Shown here: piece after piece, positions 45,208 to 56,939 of the stretch | Position numbering within the stretch: the stretch's first letter is position 1 | How the letters are laid out: each line of letters begins with the position of its first letter | From: Portulaca oleracea | Taxonomy: Eukaryota; Streptophyta; Magnoliopsida; Caryophyllales; Portulacaceae | NCBI GenBank assembly: GCA_029582165.1 | Contig: CM055868.1 | Coordinates: 17,910,391 to 17,974,390, forward strand | Length of the DNA: 64,000 nt | Direction: 5' to 3' | Notes under the pieces: generated by a model | The model's input: the letters and a program-made list of their open reading frames with translations, nothing else | Told to the model about the DNA's origin: nothing | Database searches by the model: none | Made by a program: the position numbers and the translations under genes

Positions 45208-45350
45208 TCATTACCTTCTTAAAAGAAGTTTCGTCCTCGAAACTTAAACTTAACCCTAACGGTCCGGTAAGGAAACTAACGGTTCCATTCCTCCTAAAAC
45301 TCGAGGTTTTACATCATTACCTTCCTAAAAGAAGTTTCGTCCCCGAAACT
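45208..45350 (-). other. polypurine tract region, duplicated
   Basis: On the minus strand the word GACGAAACTTCTTTTA, then AGAAGGTAATGA or GGAAGGTAATGA, then TGTAAAAC occurs twice. One copy lies at the true LTR edge (45207) and one about 110 bp upstream (around 45350-45310). Either could prime plus-strand synthesis. Confidence 0.7.
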
Positions 45351-45366
45351 TGACGCGCCTTAGGCT

Positions 45367-47142
45367 TGGAACAAGTAAGGGTACTTCTTCCTCATTTCAT
45401 CTTACTTTCCTGTGTACATTTGTGGTATGATTTGCCCATCGTACTTTTACCAAGGGAACTACTTTCCTCCTAAGCTGCTTTTCCCTACGGTCTAGTATCT
45501 CTAGCGGCTGCTCTTCATAGCTCAGATCCTCTTGTAGTTGAAGCGGCTCAGGATCAATCACATGAGTCGGGTCCGGAATGTATTTCCTGAGTTGTGATAC
45601 GTGGAAAACATTGTGCACTCTTGGAAGTTCTCCTGGCAGCTGTAACTTGTAGGCGACTTCTCCGATGCGTTCCAAGATTGGATACGGTCCGATAAATCTT
45701 GGTGTCAACTTCCCCGACTGGCCGAATCTCATAACTCCTTTCGTGGGTGAAACCCGTAAAAACACATACTCTCCTACTTCGAACTCCAAAGGTCTTCTCC
45801 TTCTGTCAGCATAACTATTTTGTCGGCTTTGTGCTGCCTTCATCTTGTCTTGAATGATTCGAACCTTCTGAGTAGTGGCCTGTATTAGGTCCGGTTCGAT
45901 CGTTAGAGCTTCATCGATGTCCTGCCAACATAGGGGAGTTCTACATCTCCTTCCATACAAAGCTTCGAACGGTGACATCCCTATACTAGCATGGTAACTG
46001 TTGTTGTAGGAGAACTCAATGAGAATTAACTCGTCATCCCACGAGTCCTTGAAATCCAATGCGCATGCTCGTAACATATCTTCGAGGGTTTGGATGGTCC
46101 TCTCTGTCTGCCCATCTGTAGCTAGGTGAAATGTGGTACTGAACTTGAGCTTTGTACCAAACGCCTCTTGTAACTTTTTCCTAAAACCAGACTGGAATCT
46201 GGTGTCTCTGTCTGAGACTATAGAACTGGGTACTCCATGTAACCTTACAATCTCTCTTACATAGGCTTGAGCTAGCTGATCTAGGGACCAATTGTTGGCG
46301 ATGGCTAGGAAATGAGCTGACTTGGTCAAACGATCTACAATCACCCATATCGCATTGTGTTTCCGCCTGGTCCTTGGTAGACCTATCACAAAATCCATTG
46401 ATATCGAATCCCATTTCCACTCAGGGACGTCTAACGGTTGCAGAAGTCCGGCTGGTCGTTGATGCCCTGCCTTGACTCACTGGCATGTAAGGCACTTTGC
46501 CACAAAGTCTGCCACTTCTTGTTTCATATTACTCCACCAGAACATCTGTTTCAGGTCTTTGTACAACTTATTTCCCCCTGGATGCACTGAATATGGCGTA
46601 TTGTGCCCCTCTTCTAAGATCTTTCTTTTCAGCTCCTCCATATTAGGTATGTAGATGCAATTATGGAATCGTAACGTACCATCTTCATGGATCACAAAAC
46701 CAGGGGCTTTCCCCTGCAAAACTTCCTCCCGTATCTTGACAAGCTGCAAATCCAGCTCTTGAGTCCTCTTGATCTCTTCCATAAGGGTAGGTTGCAACTC
46801 CATGGCATTCAATACAGCTTTCCTTCCTGGTGTCACCACGTTAATTTCCAGCCTCCTAAACTCCTCGCACAGCTCGTGCGGCATCATCATCAAGTGATTT
46901 ACAGCAGGATAGGGTCTCCTACTCAGGGCATCAGCCACTACATTTGCTTTTCCGGGATGATATTGGAAGTTTACATCATAGTCCTTCAGAAATTCCAGCC
47001 ATCGAGTCTGCCTAAGATTTAACTCCTTCTGGGTGAAAAGGTATTTCAAACTCTGATGGTCGGTGAACACCTCGCAATGTACTCCATAAAGGTAGTGTCG
47101 CCAAATCTTAAGTGCAAAAACCATCACGCCAACTCCAGTCAT
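45367..47142 (-). pseudogene. chromovirus pol, C-terminal part: RNase H, integrase, chromodomain-like tail
   Basis: Frame 47142-46477 has RNase H ([23 protein letters not shown]) and the integrase zinc-binding end ([16 protein letters not shown]). An in-frame TGA follows directly, and the same frame continues as 46398-45397 with the integrase core. Its D,D,E residues sit in [23 protein letters not shown] and [16 protein letters not shown]. The GPY/F motif is [18 protein letters not shown]. The tail [27 protein letters not shown] is chromodomain-like. A small deletion near 45410 shifts the frame, and the expected end (EMRKKYPYLF) is found in the next frame at about 45400-45370. Would insert element cDNA, with the tail guiding it to heterochromatin, if intact. 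Confidence 0.9.
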
Positions 47143-48700
47143 GAGGGGTAGTTCTTCTCATGCGTCTTCAGTTGCCTGGATGCATATGCAATCATCTTCC
47201 CATCCTGCATGAGCACACAACCCAATCCACCATGCGATGCGTCACTGTAGATAACAAAACCCTCGTTCCCCTGAGGTAAAGCGAGAATAGGGGTTGAGGT
47301 AAGCCTCTTCTTCAACTCCTGGAATGCTTGCTCACATTTTTCCGACCATGCGAACTTCATTGACTTCCGAGTCAAATTGGTCAACGGGGTGGCGATTTTC
47401 GAGAAATCTTGCACGAACTTCCTATAATACCCTGCCAAGCCCAGAAAACTCCTAACCTCCATGGCATTCTTCGGTGTCGGCCACTTGGTGATGGCCTCCA
47501 CCTTTTGGGGGTCTACTGCTACTCCTTCCTTGGACACCACATGTCCTAAGAAAGCTACTTGTTCCAACCAAAACTCACACTTCTTAAGCTTCGCATAAAG
47601 CTCGTTGCTCCGTAGAGTCGTCAATACTTCTCTCAGATGATTCGCATGCTCCTCTCGTGTTCCTGAATATACCAATATGTCGTCGATGAACACCACTACA
47701 AACTTATCTAGGAACGGCTCGAACACTCTGTTCATCAAATCCATGAAGGCGGCTGGGGCATTTGTAAGCCCAAAAGGCATTACCACGAACTCATAATGGC
47801 CATACCGAGTTCGGAATGCGGTTTTAGAGATATCTTCTTCGCGAATTCTTAACTGGTGATAACCCGACCTCAGGTCTATCTTAGAAAACGTTGTTGCTCC
47901 TTGCAACTGGTCGAAAAGATCATCAATACGAGGTAGAGGGTAACGATTTTTGACGGTAATCTTGTTCAACTCCCGGTAATCGATGCACAACCTCATGCTA
48001 CCATCCTTCTTCTTTACGAACAGTACAGGTGCTCCCCTTGGTGACGTGCTGGGTCGTATATATCCCTTTTCTAGCAGCTCGTCCAGCTGAGTCTTCAACT
48101 CCTTAAGCTCTGCGGGCGCCATGCGATATGGGGCTTTTGAAGCAGGTGCGGCCCCGGGCTCCAAGTCGATGCAGAAATCTACCTCCCTGAATGGAGGCAG
48201 GCCCGGGATCTCCTCCGAAAATACATCAGAATACTCCCGCACTACCGGGATATCCTCAATCGTAAGCTCCTCCGCCTTGGTGTCGATTACGTTGCACAGA
48301 AACCCTTCACAACCTTGGCCCAACAACTTCTGAGCCTTGAGGGCAGAGATGATCCGCACACTCTGAAGATGCCTATCACTCCAATGCACTACCTTCTTTC
48401 CGTTCGGTCCCATTAAGGTCACCTTTTGCTTATAACAATCTATCTGGGCTCTATATTTTGCTAACCAGTCCATCCCCAAAATAACGTCGAACTCCATTAG
48501 GTCAAACATATAAAGGTGGGCCTCAAACTCCTGTCCTGCTATCACTATAGGACATCCACCGTATAACTCTCCACAACTAATGGTATCCCCGGTGGGTAGG
48601 GCTACCAACATAGGCTTACTATTCTCCGAGGGTTTCATCTTAGCCTTCTCTACTATAGCTCGTCCAACAAAAGAATGACTACACCAGAATCAAATAAAAC
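47139..48700 (-). pseudogene. chromovirus pol: protease, reverse transcriptase, start of RNase H
   Basis: The protease active site (VLFDSG) is at about 48690 in one frame. A one-base loss near 48670 puts the rest in the frame 48638-47139. That 499-residue frame has the protease flap and tail ([13 protein letters not shown]), then reverse transcriptase: [63 protein letters not shown] and the catalytic FIDD box in [12 protein letters not shown]. RNase H begins at [18 protein letters not shown]. It ends at KNYPS, where indels shift into the frame starting 47142. The catalytic residues of reverse transcriptase are present; the polyprotein is broken only by small indels and stops. Confidence 0.92.
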
Positions 48701-50018
48701 AGAGACATTGTAGAGGTGGAGAGAGAAGGTACCCGTCACAATGTCTGCTTCATTCTCAGCCTCTTCTTTCCTCATTACGTATACTCGTCCTCCTGCGTTG
48801 CGCGACGATTGTTGTTGCGGACGAGGCAGGTTTGTTGGCCTCCCTTGGTTATTCTGATTTCCACCAGATCCACCTTGGTTCTGCTGTTGTGGCCTTTGGT
48901 TCCCATTATAGCCTCCCCGGTTTTGATATGTTGTCTGCGGGGCTCTCCAATTCCCGTTATTCCCATTGTTTCCATTATTTCCGTTGCTTCCATTGTTCCC
49001 TCCATTTCGGCCCACATTTGCCGGCACCGACGCACTGATGTTGGAAACTCCGATTGAAACATCCTCCTCGCACGTTCCTTGCTCTACAATCCGTGGATAA
49101 TGGCACGTCGACCACAAACCTTGCATATTGGAATATTTGATGGCCTACGCCCCGAAGACTGGTTTCCCTGCCAGTTGTTAGGGCGGAACCTCTTCTCCTG
49201 ATAATGTTGAGGTGGGTTAAAACGGGGTGGCTCTTTCCTCTTTTGCCCTTGTATGCCCAACTATCGTTCCATGTCATGCATCACCCTTTCTACAGTGAGG
49301 GCAACGTTCAACATGTTCTGGTAAGACGTGAACTCTCGCGATGACATGCGATCCTGAATCTTGCGATTCGATCCATCCGTAAAGCAGTCCATCGCCAAAT
49401 TCGGTGGCTACCAAAGCATATGCAAACCGAGATAGTTCGGTGAACTTTGCAGAGTAGGCGAGCACGCTAGTTTCCCCTTGACGCAGGTTCATGAATTCTT
49501 TTCTTTCGCTTCGGAGAAATTGGGTAAAATCGATCCCTTAGCACAATCTTGAAGCGGTTCGGTGAAACCCGGTTGATCCTTATTTCCTTCACACTGGCCC
49601 ACCACAAATCGGCCTCTTCCTTTAGGTGGTAAGCAGCAAAGTCCACCCTTAACTCCTCAGGACAGTGCGTGGTGTCGAAAATCTTCTCAATCTCCCTAAC
49701 CCAATCTTCAAAGACCTTGGGGTCAGCTACCCCGGTGTAGGTGGGCGGGTTGAAGCTATTGAACCTTTGGAGGAGAGCGGAGGGATCATTTTCCCTTCCT
49801 CCTCCTTGTCGATCCACCACCCTCTTCAGTAGATCCTCGTGCTTGTTAAGCATCTCAATCATCAGCAAGCTGGCTAGGTTGTTGCCCGGTGCTGTTGCAC
49901 TCGGCCCGGATATCAAGTGAGGCAAAGCGCGATTCGATCAGCGGTTTGGAGTATTTGCCGCGACTTGCGGGCGCTCCCTATTACCGTGGTTGGGTTGAGA
50001 ACCGTTCACGTCCGACAT
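48701..50018 (-). pseudogene. chromovirus gag
   Basis: Starts at ATG 50018 (MSDVNGSQPNHGNRERP), with an in-frame TGA about 27 codons later, then stays open to 49467 with a typical gag core: FNPPTYTGVADPKVFEDWV, CPEELRVDFAAYHLKEEADLWW. It continues in other frames at 49492-49274 (LRQGETSVLAYSAKFTELSRF) and 49126-48653, so there are at least two frameshifts. The last part has a broken CxxC knuckle (CKVCGR) and a long Asn/Gly/Gln-rich linker (NGNNGNNGNNGNW; QRPQQQNQGG) before protease. Confidence 0.85.
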
Positions 50019-50395
50019 CCTGGTTCAAAGGGTCGATTTAGACTACTTAAGGGTTTTCCAATCCATTATCTCAACATCATACTAGAGGTAACTACTTGGT
50101 CCGGTCTTCTCATAGGGTGCTAAACAATACGAAATTGTAATTCGATTTCACCAAGTAATTTCTTATGTCATCAACTTATTTCATGAATTTTCATCACATA
50201 CTGAAAGGTCACATATATACCAGTATCACAAAACAAAGTTTCTATGCACACCAATGTAATCATATGTACAATATTCCCCATCGGGGCAAATACCCAAAAG
50301 AAACAACATACCAATATCCAGATTATATCACAGTTCAACAGAAATATAAACGTAACAACTATACACTACTACTCAACACATCGTGGCCATCCCAC

Positions 50396-50968
50396 TCAGA
50401 TGATCCTCCTGCATCGAGGGTTCTTCCTCGCTGAAACTGGAGTCCACTCGGGATCACTCATCTCATCCCCCGAGCCCTCCTTGGGGTCTTCTCCTGTCCC
50501 CCGGTCTACCTCATCCTCCTCCTCGGGCGGGATCTCATGCTCGGGCTCGACGGCGGGTGCAGCCGTGACCCTAGAGGTTACCTCGGGCTCGGGATCCTGG
50601 GCGCTGTCCTCTGTGGGGTCCTCCTCCGGATCTTCTTCAGGGTCATCCTCATGATCCTCAGCTGGTGCAGAAGCTGGGTTCACTTGGACCCTCTCTACTC
50701 GGCGCATCCCAATCCGGGTGATCCTAGAAAAGACCCCCGGGATTAGATGCTCCGGCTCTACCCGGTACATCTGACACCAACAACACGGGTGTGGGTACCC
50801 CTCCTCCGGAAGCAGGGGTGGCAGTAACGACGGCACAGTATGGCCCCACCATGGATTGTCTCGTAAGGTGAGTAGAAAAGCGTTGGCCTGAGCTTCCTCG
50901 TTGCCACGCAAGCAAGAGTTCGGGACATCCTTGGTGTATCGGTCGATCTCATTGTAGAAATTCAGCAT
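50396..50968 (-). CDS. acidic leader ORF upstream of chromovirus gag
   Basis: An intact sense-strand frame between the primer site and gag. The first ATG is at 50968 (190 codons), but the frame is open upstream to 51067 without an ATG. Two parts are visible: an N-terminal half with Trp, Pro and Cys (FLLTLRDNPWWGHTVPSLLP; HPCCWCQMYRVEPEHL) and a strongly acidic, repetitive C-terminal half (EDHEDDPEEDPEEDPTEDS). I recognise no family. Canonical chromoviruses have no ORF here. It stayed open while the neighbouring gag and pol collected several breaks. It could be a spliced or internally initiated protein or a chance acidic frame from a GAG/GAC repeat. Confidence 0.5.
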   Translation of the reverse strand: MLNFYNEIDRYTKDVPNSCLRGNEEAQANAFLLTLRDNPWWGHTVPSLLPPLLPEEGYPHPCCWCQMYRVEPEHLIPGVFSRITRIGMRRVERVQVNPASAPAEDHEDDPEEDPEEDPTEDSAQDPEPEVTSRVTAAPAVEPEHEIPPEEEDEVDRGTGEDPKEGSGDEMSDPEWTPVSARKNPRCRRII

Positions 50969-51227
50969 GTGGGTTCCCAAGTACCCACTAGGAGGAATGG
51001 GTGTGTAGCGGTGAAAGCACGACGTGGGGTGCTGGTGACAGTGTGTGCGTTGTGCTATCCTACAAGGTCAGAACGCATTACACATAAAATACTGATGATA
51101 TAATCAAAAAATATTTAGGGAAAGCATGAAACCATTTCCCCCATCCTACGCTCATCACTCCGAACTTAGCTTCCTAGGGTCCATCTAAACCTAAAGGACT
51201 CTGAGGAGCTACTAGGTCGCAACCCAA

Positions 51228-51240
51228 AGCTCTGATACCA
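51228..51240 (-). other. primer-binding site of chromovirus
   Basis: Minus strand TGGTATCAGAGCT, complementary to initiator methionine tRNA, three bases inside the 5' LTR edge at 51244. Confidence 0.9.
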
Positions 51241-51243
51241 TTC

Positions 51244-54200
51244 TGTAACGCCCCGGAAATTCAATTATAAAAAGTCAAAGTCAAACTAACGTTAACAGAG
51301 GAAACTTAGCGGAAGACTTCAAATTTAGTTTGGGCGTCACTGCCGTATCCCCGAAGGAATACAAGGCGAGAAAGGAAAACACAACTGTCTGCTAACGGTA
51401 ACTACTATCAACTCAAAACAAAACTTTAAGATTTCATAACGAAAACAATATAAAAAGATGCAAGGACTTCTAAACTCGTCGTCCTCACTTCTAATTCCCG
51501 TCCCCAGCATTTAGATCTTCACCTGAAAACAAAACATTTCAAAAATGAGGGGGAAATCTCAATAATGTCTACCCCTAACGTTTAAAACAGTTTAAGTTCA
51601 TTTCAATTCATTTTGGGGAGAGGGATCGAATCAAACGTTTTACAAACCTTTAATCCCATACTGTTTCCTCAACCCATCCAATCCATATTTTAATTTGCGG
51701 GCGGGATACCAAATCCCTTAAAGTAACATCGCCTACCAAAGGCATCAAGAACATCGCCTACCAAAGGCATAAATAATATCGCCCACCAAAGGCATCAAAA
51801 CATCGCCTACCAAAGGCATCAAGAACATCGCCCACCAAAGGCATAAATAATATCGCCTACCAAAGGCATCAAAATTCTATCCTATATCGGGAAGGAAGCC
51901 TGATCTCACGTCCATAACCTGCGCAGTTGTTACACTGCACAACAAAGTTATCCCCCGAAACCCGCTTAACGTTTCCACTTGAATTATTTACACAATATTC
52001 AAACTCAACTCACGACTCTCAAGTCAAACCATCCCAAGTTATCAAAACCATAAACAAAACTTCGAATAAAAGACCATCCAATTTTCTCAACTCAAATAAA
52101 CCAAGATCACAATCGAAACAAAAAGATTATCAAAATAGATGGTCGTATTTCCATAAAAGTTCCCTTTCGGGATGCAATTCTCAAAATAGATTATAACACA
52201 TCAAAACACATTTAAAGAGCATCCCGATGGGGATTAGAGCATAGACAATTACCTGAATAACGTCACAGTACAGCAATAAGGAGAACACACTTGAGCTCAC
52301 TATCGTCACACACTAACTCGGGCCTAGAATAAGAATAATTATCTAATCAAAACGCGTTCTAACGAAGTTAGTATTAACTATCAACTATCTAACCCATCCC
52401 CTAGGAACACTTAGGTTCCTATCATTTATGATTTACACTTAACACACTCAAGGAATTATATAACAAGTTCACACATAAAATTTACTCAATAATTTTCATA
52501 AATAAAAGCAAGCAGAGGACAGATTGTAACGTTCACATAAAACGGGTCACAACTTGACTTTCCGACATCCTATGGGTCTGGTTCTGGACTTTTCGGAAAC
52601 CTCGGAATGTCTACTAAAACTTCTATGTTGATGACCAAGCCCATATCAGTCCCAAATGACTCTAAAAATACCCATCTTCCCAATTGGTCCAGTTCTGACA
52701 GGTTCTGGTAAAACGGTTATAACTCGGGCTATACAAATCAAACGTTCGATCCGTAAAATTCCTATGGTTCCTAACATCTAAGGGAACCTCCAGTTAAAAG
52801 GGTTCGGTCAAAAACAACTATACTAATCGTGGTAATCCAAACTTTAGACTCTAACAAAACTGTCTGGTTTCTGCTTTTTATTTAATTAACACTTTCACTT
52901 CTAACTTCCACCATTCGATCCTGGGGTCCTAATTTGGGCTTAAAACAGTAATTAGGGTCCGAGGTGATTAGTCTAATTCAACTAAGGTCCAACATCAAAA
53001 ATAAAATCGAACCATAAAACATGAATTCACTTTAATACCCTTTCTAATCCTAAGACATGTAAGAGATAATATTATTACCAACCTAACATTAATTATTTAT
53101 TTCAAGGTTCGAAAGATTTTAACATGGATAATTATAACATGTGGAATACTATAAAGAACATGTAACGCTTAACTAATCAACTAAGAATCCTAACAACTAA
53201 TTTCTTTATACAAGATTAATCAAAAATCAAGAATCAAGAATTAATAAACAAGAATCGAACTTTAATAGTTTAACTAACCTAACCTATTTAGTCAAGATTA
53301 AACATGAATTAAACATGAATGAACCCTAAGAAAAAAAATAAAAGAACATATAATATTTAACTTAATGAAACAAGAAACCTAATTAATTTTCAAGAATCAA
53401 GATTTAGCAAGCAACGAATTACTAACAAAGATTGAATCTAATTTAAACAACCTAATTTGTAAATCAAGAATTTAACCTAGTTATTAAACTTCCAATTTCG
53501 TGCATATAATAATAATATGGTGGTCTACATGATTCATAAAGAATATAAAAAATTATAAAGAACCACCTTTAAACCTAATAACCAACTATTACAACCTAAT
53601 CTAATTACAATTTACAACATAAAATTACATATAACAAATAAACAATTTACACATAACAATTAACAATTTACACATAATTACAACCAAGAACAAGATTACA
53701 TATAATTTTCCTAATTACAAAACTAATAATACAATTCAATAATTATAAAAACAATTAAGTTTTTGAAATAAAAACAGAAAAGAAAAAGGAAAAAGAAAAG
53801 GAAAAAATATATCACAAATAATAGAAACAGTTAGGGTTTTAGGGTTAGGGTTTACGTAGGGTTAGGCACGCATTCGGCTCAGTGCGAGCGGTGGTCGGGG
53901 TGTTGGCGTCGCTCGGTCGAGGTCGGGCGTCGTCGTAGCGTCGTCGGAAGTCGTCGGGGATCGTCGGGAGGCGTCCGATCGACGGCGGCGACGGCAGCCG
54001 GGCGTGGATTTCAGTTCTGGCGGCGGTTTCCGATGGCTCCGGCGACGTTGGGTGGCAGCGCGAGGGTCGCCGGCGAGGGTGGCGACGGGTGGTGACGACG
54101 GTGCTGGTGGGCGACGGTGGTGGCGCGGCTGGTTGTCCGAGTGCGAAGCAGAGGCAGGGGGAAAGAAAGAAGAAAGAGAAGGAAAGAAAGAGGAGGGTGG

Positions 54201-54698
54201 AAAAGGTGGTTGCGACGGTGGTTTCCGGCTGTGGTGGCGGCGGTCGCGGTGGCTGCCGGTGGTCGGCACGACTGGCTGGGTGGACGGCAGAGAGAAGGGA
54301 GGGAGAGAGGGGTGTAGGGTTAGGGTTTGAGAGGTATTAGGGTTTGAGAGAGAGAGGGATGGGTTTTTATGCTACCAACCCCTTTTGGGCCCAAACTAAT
54401 CTAATTCCAATCCTAACCCAATCCACTTAATAAAAACTGATTTTTGAATTTTAGGAAAAAATTAAAACATTATTTAAAACATATAGTAAACACATATTAT
54501 CACATAATAATATTTATAATAACACGATGATATTAACTCACTAAAAAATACTAATCTACCCTTGTTAGCCCCTCAACGGTTCTACGAGCTCAAGCGTTAG
54601 CAAAATAAAACACTGACGAATAATAATAAATAACGAAGTCAAACCTAATTTACTAACGACGTCACGGTCAACATCTTTGGATTTTTCGGGGTTTTACA
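51244..54698 (-). repeat. chromovirus 5' LTR, 3.46 kb
   Basis: Unusually long LTR, TGTAAAACCCC to GGGGCGTTACA on the minus strand. Contains the minisatellite (51727-51871), telomere-like TTAGGG/TTTAGGG repeats (53831-53866), and a GC-rich tract (53865-54325) whose frames encode low-complexity Arg/Pro/Ser or Gly/Gly/Arg and are not genes. Near-identical to the 3' LTR, so the element is young. Confidence 0.92.
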
Positions 54699-54703
54699 AT
54701 TAA

Positions 54704-55284
54704 TTTTGTCAATAGTTGAATTATGTTATGAATATGCTAGAATAGATTTATGCCTAAAATTTTGAATATTTATGAAAGTTTTTAATGTTCTTGATAGTAA
54801 ATCTGAAATTTTATTGTAAAATTTCATGCTTTGTTATTGCTTATTTCTTATTGCCTCTAATTAATCGATTTTATGTTTGTTTAATTGTTAAATATACCAT
54901 GAACTCGATTTAATTATGAATGTTTTAGAAGCAGTCATGTTTAATATTGTTAAACAGTAGGCAATACATGAAATAGGTCTAAATTCGCAAAATAGGGTTT
55001 TGTAGAATTAATTTTCTGATTTAGTTTATTTACGGTAAATATGAAAAATCGAAATAAAATATCAAACGAACTCGAAAATTTCTGAAATTTTTACTGGAGG
55101 TGTCTGGAAGTGTTCTGAATGTTCCATAATTTTTGTAGATTTTTCCCAATTAAAATGAATTTTTAATTGAGTTTTCAGATCTGAAGTGAATTAAAATTCG
55201 TTTAATTCTCTGAATTTTATAAATTCGTCGAAATTTGTAAAGCTTCTGAAATTTTTACAGTAGGTTATTGGGTTACCATACTTT
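54704..55284 (+). other. non-coding internal DNA of the copia-type element
   Basis: AT-rich DNA that continues the sequence interrupted at 36919. No coding potential. Words such as CTGAAATTTTTACAGTAGG recur at 61738, so this and 60537-62100 may be the same kind of internal region. Fits a large non-coding LTR element (LARD-like); this is inference. Confidence 0.45.
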
Positions 55285-56293
55285 CAGAAGCATCCCGAAA
55301 GGGGATTTTGTTGTAAAATTGGCTAGAAATCCATTTTAGAAATTGCATCCTGAAAGGGGATTTTATTGTAAAATTGGCTGTCTGATTGGATATTGTTATG
55401 TTTCTTTGAGTTGGAAAAATGTGGACAGTCGTTTACGTGTGATTTGAAAATGGTTTTGAAAATTTGGGATTTGATTGGTTTTGATTGTTTGAGTTGGATT
55501 GGTACGATGTTAAACCTGATTAATAAATTAAACATGACGTAAATGCGAGTTCGGGCAACACCCCTGAAGACCAGGTTCTCGGCATCCTGTAGGGGGGTTG
55601 TCAAGAGATCAGGGATGCCTGATAGGTGCTACTTCCCCGGGGTTAGTTTTATGCACGTGTGTGAAATGGATGGTCATCCGTATGATTGAGATTGTGATTT
55701 ATTGAGATTGATATTGATATTGAGATTGTGATGAGATTCTGATATGATTATAGCGAAGTCATTGGACTTCGAGGGCCAAATAAGTAAGGTCCGCCCGCTT
55801 AATAATTCTGAAAGATGGTTATGGTTGGTTGGGAAAGAAAGTGTTTGTGAAATGATTTGACTTGTTCACTTCTCCCCCAAAAAAATGAATTGAAATGAAT
55901 TTTAAATTGTTTTAACGGTTAGGGGTAGACATTATTGAGTCCTCCTCATGTTTTTAAATGTTTTGTTTTCAGGTGAAGAGTTATGTGATGGGAACGAGTT
56001 CTAGAAGTGAGGACATCGAAGCTAGTCTTGAGAATAAGTTTAGTTTAAGTTTAGAACTGTGTTCGTAATGCTTAGTTTGTGATGTTCTAGAATTTGAAAG
56101 TCTTTTGTTTATTAAATTGAAGTATTTAATGATTGGTTGTTAGTTTTTCCTTTCTTGCCTTGTATTCCTTCGGGGATACGACAGTAACGCCCAATTAAAA
56201 AGAAGAAAAAAAATGAGTCTTCCGCTGTTAATGTTAGTCAACGTTTGACTTTGACTGTTAAGTTTAGAATCAAATTTCCTGGGCGTTACAGAA

Positions 56294-56939
56294 TGGTATC
56301 AGAGCTCTAGGTTACGACCTGATAGCTCCTAAGTGTCTTTTTGGTTTTAGGTAGAACTTAGGAAGCTACGTTCGGAGTGATGAGTGTAGGTTGTGGGAAT
56401 GGTATGTGTGTCTTTTCTTTGTTTCCTTTTATGTTGAAATTGCATGTTTTTGGTTGTTGTTGACATATGTTGGATGGCATACCGCCGCCTTTGCTATGAG
56501 TACTCGACTCTAGCTTCTCTTAAATACCAATATCCCAAGGAAGATATGGAATAGAGCCCTGAGTAGGGCCTTGAACCAGAAGAAGACTCCGACGAGGATT
56601 CAGAGGCTAAAAGAAGACCCGACCCACGAGGAGCAGCCACTGGAGATTCTTGATTATGGAGAGTAGCATCTTCAAAGAAATATCACCCTTGTTGTAAAAG
56701 TGCGATGGGAGAACATGCCACCACTGAAGTCATTTGAAAAGCCAAGGAGGAGATGAGATCAAAGTATCTGCACCTATGCATCGCATAAGGTAAGTCGAGT
56801 TTCAAGGACGAAACTCATTTGAAGAGGGTAATGATGTAAAACCCTGAATTTTGGTTAGGGCCACCGTTAATTCTGTCAGGAGGATCGATGTTGTTGAGTT
56901 TAAGTTTCGAGGACGAAACTTATTTTAAGGGGGTAATGA
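56294..56939 (+). pseudogene. residual internal region: leader plus integrase tail
   Basis: After the leader, an acidic stretch (EPEEDSDEDSEAK) passes within a few bases into the very end of pol: [16 protein letters not shown], then TLVVKVRWENMPP and, in another frame, AKEEMRSKY. gag, protease, reverse transcriptase, RNase H and the integrase core are missing, so a large internal deletion joined the two ends. Two polypurine/LTR-edge copies follow (about 56810-56845 and 56905-56945). Confidence 0.7.

Larger units (their letters stand above)
36920..54698 (-). mobile_element. chromovirus (Tekay/Del-like gypsy), 17.8 kb with nested insertion
   Basis: Complete minus-strand element: 5' LTR 54698-51244, primer site 51240-51228, leader ORF, gag, protease, reverse transcriptase, RNase H, integrase with chromodomain-like tail, polypurine tract, 3' LTR 45207-36920. 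A perfect 5-bp duplication ATTAA flanks it (36915-36919, 54699-54703). Integrase after RNase H marks it as gypsy, and the GPY/F region plus C-terminal tail as chromovirus. The 3' LTR holds a 4.9-kb retrotransposon. It is inserted just inside the copia-type element at 36007. Confidence 0.92.
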
